Shown here in pieces: positions 60,665 to 64,000 of a stretch of 64,000 bases of DNA (its first letter is position 1; each line of letters opens with the position of its first letter). The DNA comes from Edaphobacter acidisoli (lineage in GTDB: Bacteria > Acidobacteriota > Terriglobia > Terriglobales > Acidobacteriaceae). The DNA lies in the NCBI RefSeq assembly GCF_014642855.1, contig NZ_BMJB01000001.1:1674001-1738000 (forward strand), in the 5' to 3' direction. A program made the position numbers and the translations under genes. The notes beneath the pieces are model-generated. The model was not told the origin of the DNA, searched no databases, and saw nothing but the letters and a program-made list of their open reading frames with translations.

Positions 60665-63600
60665 ATGAGACACCACAGGACAGGCCTTAGTGCCGCCATC
60701 ATGATGATTGTGGGTTTGGCGGCCGCAGCGGCCCAGAACAAGACGGACGCTCTCAAGAGCGGGTTTGAGAACCCTCCGGCTCAAGCACGTCCGTTGGTGT
60801 GGTGGCACTGGATGAACGGCAATATTACCCAGGAAGGCATCAAGCTCGATCTGGACTGGATGCACAAGGTGGGATTGGATGGGTTCCAAACATTTGATGC
60901 GGCCTTGTCCACGCCGCAAGTAGTCGAAAAGCGCCTGGTATATATGACGCCAGAGTGGAAAGACGCATTTCGCTATGCAACACAGTTGGCTGATCAATAC
61001 GGGATGGAAGAAGGCATTGCTGGGTCGCCAGGGTGGAGTGAGTCCGGTGGACCGTGGGTTCCTGCTTCTGAAGGGATGAAGAAATATGTGTGGAGCGTGA
61101 CGGATGTGGAGGGAGACGCGGCGTTCACGGGAAAGCTAGCTCATCCACCGGAGAATACGGGAGCATTTCAGGACATTGGTATCCGCGATGCGCTTCAGTT
61201 TGAGGCGGGGAAGGCACCTCCGCAGTACTATGCGGATTCGGTTGTGATTGCGTATCGGAGGCCGGAGAGCGACGTGTCGCTTGAGTCGTTGCATCCAGTG
61301 ATTACAGCCAGCGGAGGATCGCCTGACTTTGCAATGCTGACCGATGGCGATCTGGAGAAGACCACGGGGATACCCATTCCGGCTGTTGGCGAGAAGGCGT
61401 GGATTGAGTACGCATTTGCGGAGCCTGAGACCATTCGCTCCATCACGCTTGTGACGAAAAACCCGAACCGGATAGTAGCGATGATCTCCGGCATTGCTGC
61501 GCCAGAGAAAGCTCTTGAAGCGAGTGACGATGGGCAGAATTTTCATGAAGTGACGAAACTGTCGGACGACAATTCGCCGGAGACTACGATCTCGTTCGCG
61601 CCTGTGACGGCGAAGTACTTTCGCGTAACGTTCAAACGAGGAACGCCACCTCCGGTCCCTGCGTGGGCGAAGGGGATTGATCCGAAGTCGTTTGGATTGG
61701 ATCCAAATATGTTGAAGGCGCCGACGAGCTATGAGGTTGCCGAGCTTGTTTTACATCCAGGTGCTCGTGTGAACCACTTTGAAGAGAAGGCCGCGTTTGT
61801 CCCTGTGCCCGACCTTTATGGCTTTGCTACGCCTGATTACGCGGGCAACGATGCAGTCAACAAAGCCGATGTGATCAATCTAACGGGCAAAATGCGTCCC
61901 GACGGGACACTGGATTGGACACCACCGCCGGGACACTGGGCGGTGGTGCGGTTTGGCTACAGTTTGCTCGGCATTACAAACCACCCCGCCACAAAAGAGG
62001 CGACGGGACTGGAGGTTGATAAGCTCGACCATCGCTATGTGCGGCAGTACATGGAGAAGTATCTGGACAGCTACAAGCAGACGGTAGGTCCTGAGTTCAT
62101 GGGCAAGAGGGGCATTCGCGAAGTGATCAATGACAGCTGGGAGGCGGGCTCGCAGAACTGGACCGACAACATGATCGAGCAATTTCGCAAGCGGCGTGGA
62201 TACGACCCGGTGCCATGGATGCCTGTGCTGACTGGGGAGGTAGTGGAGAGTTCGGCTGCGAGCGACCGCTTCCTATGGGACTTTCGTAAGACGATATCGG
62301 ACCTGATTGCCGACGAGCACTATGGCGAGTTGGAGGATGTTCTGCATCAATGGGGCATGATCCACTACAGCGAATCGCATGAAAGCGGTCGCGCCTTTGT
62401 TGCAGATGGAATGGAAGTGAAGAAGTTCAGCGAAGTGCCCATGAGCGCTATGTGGACACAGACGCCTGGGGTCAACAATATCCAATACGGCTACAACGCG
62501 GATGACCGCGAATCGGCATCAGTTGCGCATATCTACGGACGCCAGATGGTTGCTGCTGAATCGATGACAGCTGCGGCTGGGCCGTGGGCCTGGTCACCCG
62601 CAACACTAAAGCCGACTGCAGATATGGAATTTCTCAACGGCATCAACCGCATCGTTGTTCACGAATCATCGCACCAGCCGCTGGTAAACAAAAAGCCAGG
62701 ACTGAGCCTGGGACCATTCGGCCAGTGGTTCAATCGTAACGAAACCTGGGCTGATGAGGCTGGGCCATGGGTCAGCTATCTAGCGCGGAGCAGCTATCTG
62801 CTACAGCAGGGCACTTTTGGAGCGGACCTCATTTACTTCTATGGGGAGGACTCTAATCTGACGGCGATCTACGAGCACAAGTCTCCCGATGTGCCGGCAG
62901 GTTATGGATTCGACTATGCGAATGCTGATGCCCTGATTCACGAATTAAGCGTGGATCACGGAAATATTGTTACTCCGGGAGGTACAAGTTATCGGCTGCT
63001 GGGGCTGGCTCCATATAGTAGTCATATGTCGCTGCCGGTGTTGCACGCGATTTATAACCTGGTGCAGAAAGGAGCGGTTGTTGCTGGTCCCATGCCAACA
63101 GACGATCCGAGTCTTGCGGACAACCAGAGCGAATTTAAGACATTGCGTACGCAGTTGTTTGGTGACGGCACCGGAGTGCACCATGTAGGCGAAGGAACAG
63201 TGTATGCCGGACAAACTCCAGCAGAGGCATTCGAAGCGATGCATGTAGCGCCAGACTTCGATTACACAAAACCGTCGAGCGACACGCATCTGCTCTTTGT
63301 CCACCGCAAACTTGCTGGGACCGACGTGTACTTTGTAGAAAACCGCAGTGATAGCAGCCAGAACGTGGATGCTACTTTCCGAGTGTCGGGCAAAGCACCT
63401 GAACTTTGGCATGCAGAGACCGGAGAGACCGAGCCTGCGTCTTATACGATTGCGAGTGGCCGCACGACGGTGCCATTGAAGCTCGAGCCATGGGGAACTA
63501 TGTTCGTCGTATTTCGCAAGCCAACCAAGTCAACATCCCGTGCCATTCCTTCGCCGGTTCGGACAGAACTCGCAACTGTAAGCGGGCCATGGACGCTCAG

Positions 63601-64000
63601 CTTCCCTCCTGATTGGGGAGCTCCGCCCTCTGTCACCATGAATACACTCGCCTCGTGGAGTGATAGCCAGGATAATGGAGTGAAGTATTTCTCGGGTACA
63701 GGAACTTACACAAAGACGTTCCGCGCCCCAACGTCGTGGTTCAAGCGAGGCGTGCAGGTGTGGATTGATCTTGGCGATGTAAAGAACCTGGCTGAAGTCA
63801 CAGTTAATGGCAAGCCGCTGGGTATCGTATGGCATACGCCTTACTGTATAGAGATGACTTCGGCTCTGAAGCCAGGATTAAACCAGCTCTCGATCAAGGT
63901 AACGAATGCATGGGTCAACCGTATGATTGGAGATCAGCAGCCTGATGCTAAGAAATATACGTTCACTACTGTAAAACCCTACAGGGCCGATTCGCCGCTG
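60665..64000 (+). CDS. Alpha-L-rhamnosidase-like GH106 protein, 3' end cut by window
   Basis: The frame is open from the ATG at 60665 to the last base: 1112 codons. A signal peptide ends near residue 21 (AAAAAQ). ARPLVWWHWMNGNITQEGIKLDLDWM, split over residues 35-60, is the GH106 start motif. Further marks are GSPGWSESGGPWVP, VINDSWEAGSQNWTDNM (with acidic residues near the expected catalytic site) and HYSESHESGR. A C-terminal beta domain holds VWIDLGDVKNLAEVTVNGKPLG. GH106 enzymes remove L-rhamnose from pectin or other glycans. The last visible residues are close to a normal C-terminus, so little is missing. AAGGAG supports the start. Confidence 0.85.
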   Translation, partial: MRHHRTGLSAAIMMIVGLAAAAAQNKTDALKSGFENPPAQARPLVWWHWMNGNITQEGIKLDLDWMHKVGLDGFQTFDAALSTPQVVEKRLVYMTPEWKDAFRYATQLADQYGMEEGIAGSPGWSESGGPWVPASEGMKKYVWSVTDVEGDAAFTGKLAHPPENTGAFQDIGIRDALQFEAGKAPPQYYADSVVIAYRRPESDVSLESLHPVITASGGSPDFAMLTDGDLEKTTGIPIPAVGEKAWIEYAFAEPETIRSITLVTKNPNRIVAMISGIAAPEKALEASDDGQNFHEVTKLSDDNSPETTISFAPVTAKYFRVTFKRGTPPPVPAWAKGIDPKSFGLDPNMLKAPTSYEVAELVLHPGARVNHFEEKAAFVPVPDLYGFATPDYAGNDAVNKADVINLTGKMRPDGTLDWTPPPGHWAVVRFGYSLLGITNHPATKEATGLEVDKLDHRYVRQYMEKYLDSYKQTVGPEFMGKRGIREVINDSWEAGSQNWTDNMIEQFRKRRGYDPVPWMPVLTGEVVESSAASDRFLWDFRKTISDLIADEHYGELEDVLHQWGMIHYSESHESGRAFVADGMEVKKFSEVPMSAMWTQTPGVNNIQYGYNADDRESASVAHIYGRQMVAAESMTAAAGPWAWSPATLKPTADMEFLNGINRIVVHESSHQPLVNKKPGLSLGPFGQWFNRNETWADEAGPWVSYLARSSYLLQQGTFGADLIYFYGEDSNLTAIYEHKSPDVPAGYGFDYANADALIHELSVDHGNIVTPGGTSYRLLGLAPYSSHMSLPVLHAIYNLVQKGAVVAGPMPTDDPSLADNQSEFKTLRTQLFGDGTGVHHVGEGTVYAGQTPAEAFEAMHVAPDFDYTKPSSDTHLLFVHRKLAGTDVYFVENRSDSSQNVDATFRVSGKAPELWHAETGETEPASYTIASGRTTVPLKLEPWGTMFVVFRKPTKSTSRAIPSPVRTELATVSGPWTLSFPPDWGAPPSVTMNTLASWSDSQDNGVKYFSGTGTYTKTFRAPTSWFKRGVQVWIDLGDVKNLAEVTVNGKPLGIVWHTPYCIEMTSALKPGLNQLSIKVTNAWVNRMIGDQQPDAKKYTFTTVKPYRADSPL

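Noticed and set aside
60407-60997. Minus-strand frame of 196 codons in the control region and over the start of GH106
   Set aside because: It crosses the GH106 ribosome site and first 110 codons, shows no domain pattern, and its residue mix looks like a shadow.

Overview
The window is a contiguous stretch of bacterial chromosome, fairly G+C-rich. It most resembles the phylum Acidobacteriota (Granulicella/Edaphobacter/Terriglobus type). I base this on the very long TonB-dependent receptor with an N-terminal carboxypeptidase-regulatory domain, Tat-exported glycoside hydrolases, secreted proteins with choice-of-anchor/Hydin-type domains, many polytopic GT-C-like membrane proteins and characteristic dispersed intergenic repeats. 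No rRNA, tRNA, CRISPR array, insertion sequence or prophage was recognised.

Layout. 1-6.9 kb: a truncated acyltransferase, then the lipid/isoprenoid/envelope-protease block cdsA - Tat metallopeptidase - dxr - rseP, closed by a long inverted repeat, and a convergent DHH phosphoesterase. 7-11.2 kb: an orphan antiporter-tail remnant, a membrane protein, a prenyl diphosphate synthase, and a MIP18-family protein coupled to a methyltransferase. 11.2-16.4 kb (minus strand): ftsZ, a transpeptidase-type penicillin-binding protein, bifunctional nnr and tsaE. 16.7-23 kb: a large secreted nuclease-like protein, tandem xerD-xerC and ffh. 23-26.4 kb: an accessory patch with an OLD-like ATPase/TOPRIM gene, a DUF4160-DUF2442 pair and a small hypothetical gene, with dispersed repeats. 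26.5-29.8 kb: a PAP2 phosphatase, a tiny DUF3309 gene, a truncated haemoglobin and a GH29 fucosidase. 29.8-36.4 kb (minus strand): a hexuronate operon, uxaC - LarA-like enzyme - uxaE - kdgK - gntK - SDR. 37-42.4 kb: a TPR protein, a beta-propeller, yacG-pgpA and a GH20 hexosaminidase. 42.6-51.3 kb: a porin, the housekeeping run aroC-def-fmt-rsmB, a YhaM-like nuclease and a SurA-like foldase. 51.6-64 kb: an S41 protease, a membrane protein, a DUF2945 protein, a TPR protein, the TonB receptor and, divergently, a GH106 rhamnosidase that runs off the end.

Two signals stand out. First, a dispersed intergenic element (R1, about 35 bp conserved 3' block, up to about 270 bp overall) occurs four times. 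Each time it lies just upstream of a gene (dxr, the MIP18-family gene, a small hypothetical gene, yacG-pgpA) in that gene's own orientation. The longer copies contain an extended -10-like box, and two of these also have a hairpin between it and the gene, like a portable promoter plus attenuator. Second, the hexuronate operon holds a nickel-pincer (LarA-type) enzyme and a gluconokinase but no mannonate or altronate dehydratase. This suggests a variant route in which an aldonate is epimerised to gluconate. Two TGGTnnnACCA palindromes in the operon look like GntR-type operators.

The remaining genes fit a soil heterotroph that degrades plant and microbial polysaccharides: GH29, GH20, GH106, TonB receptor, porin and uronate catabolism. 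All functional calls come from reading motifs by eye; no database search was run.
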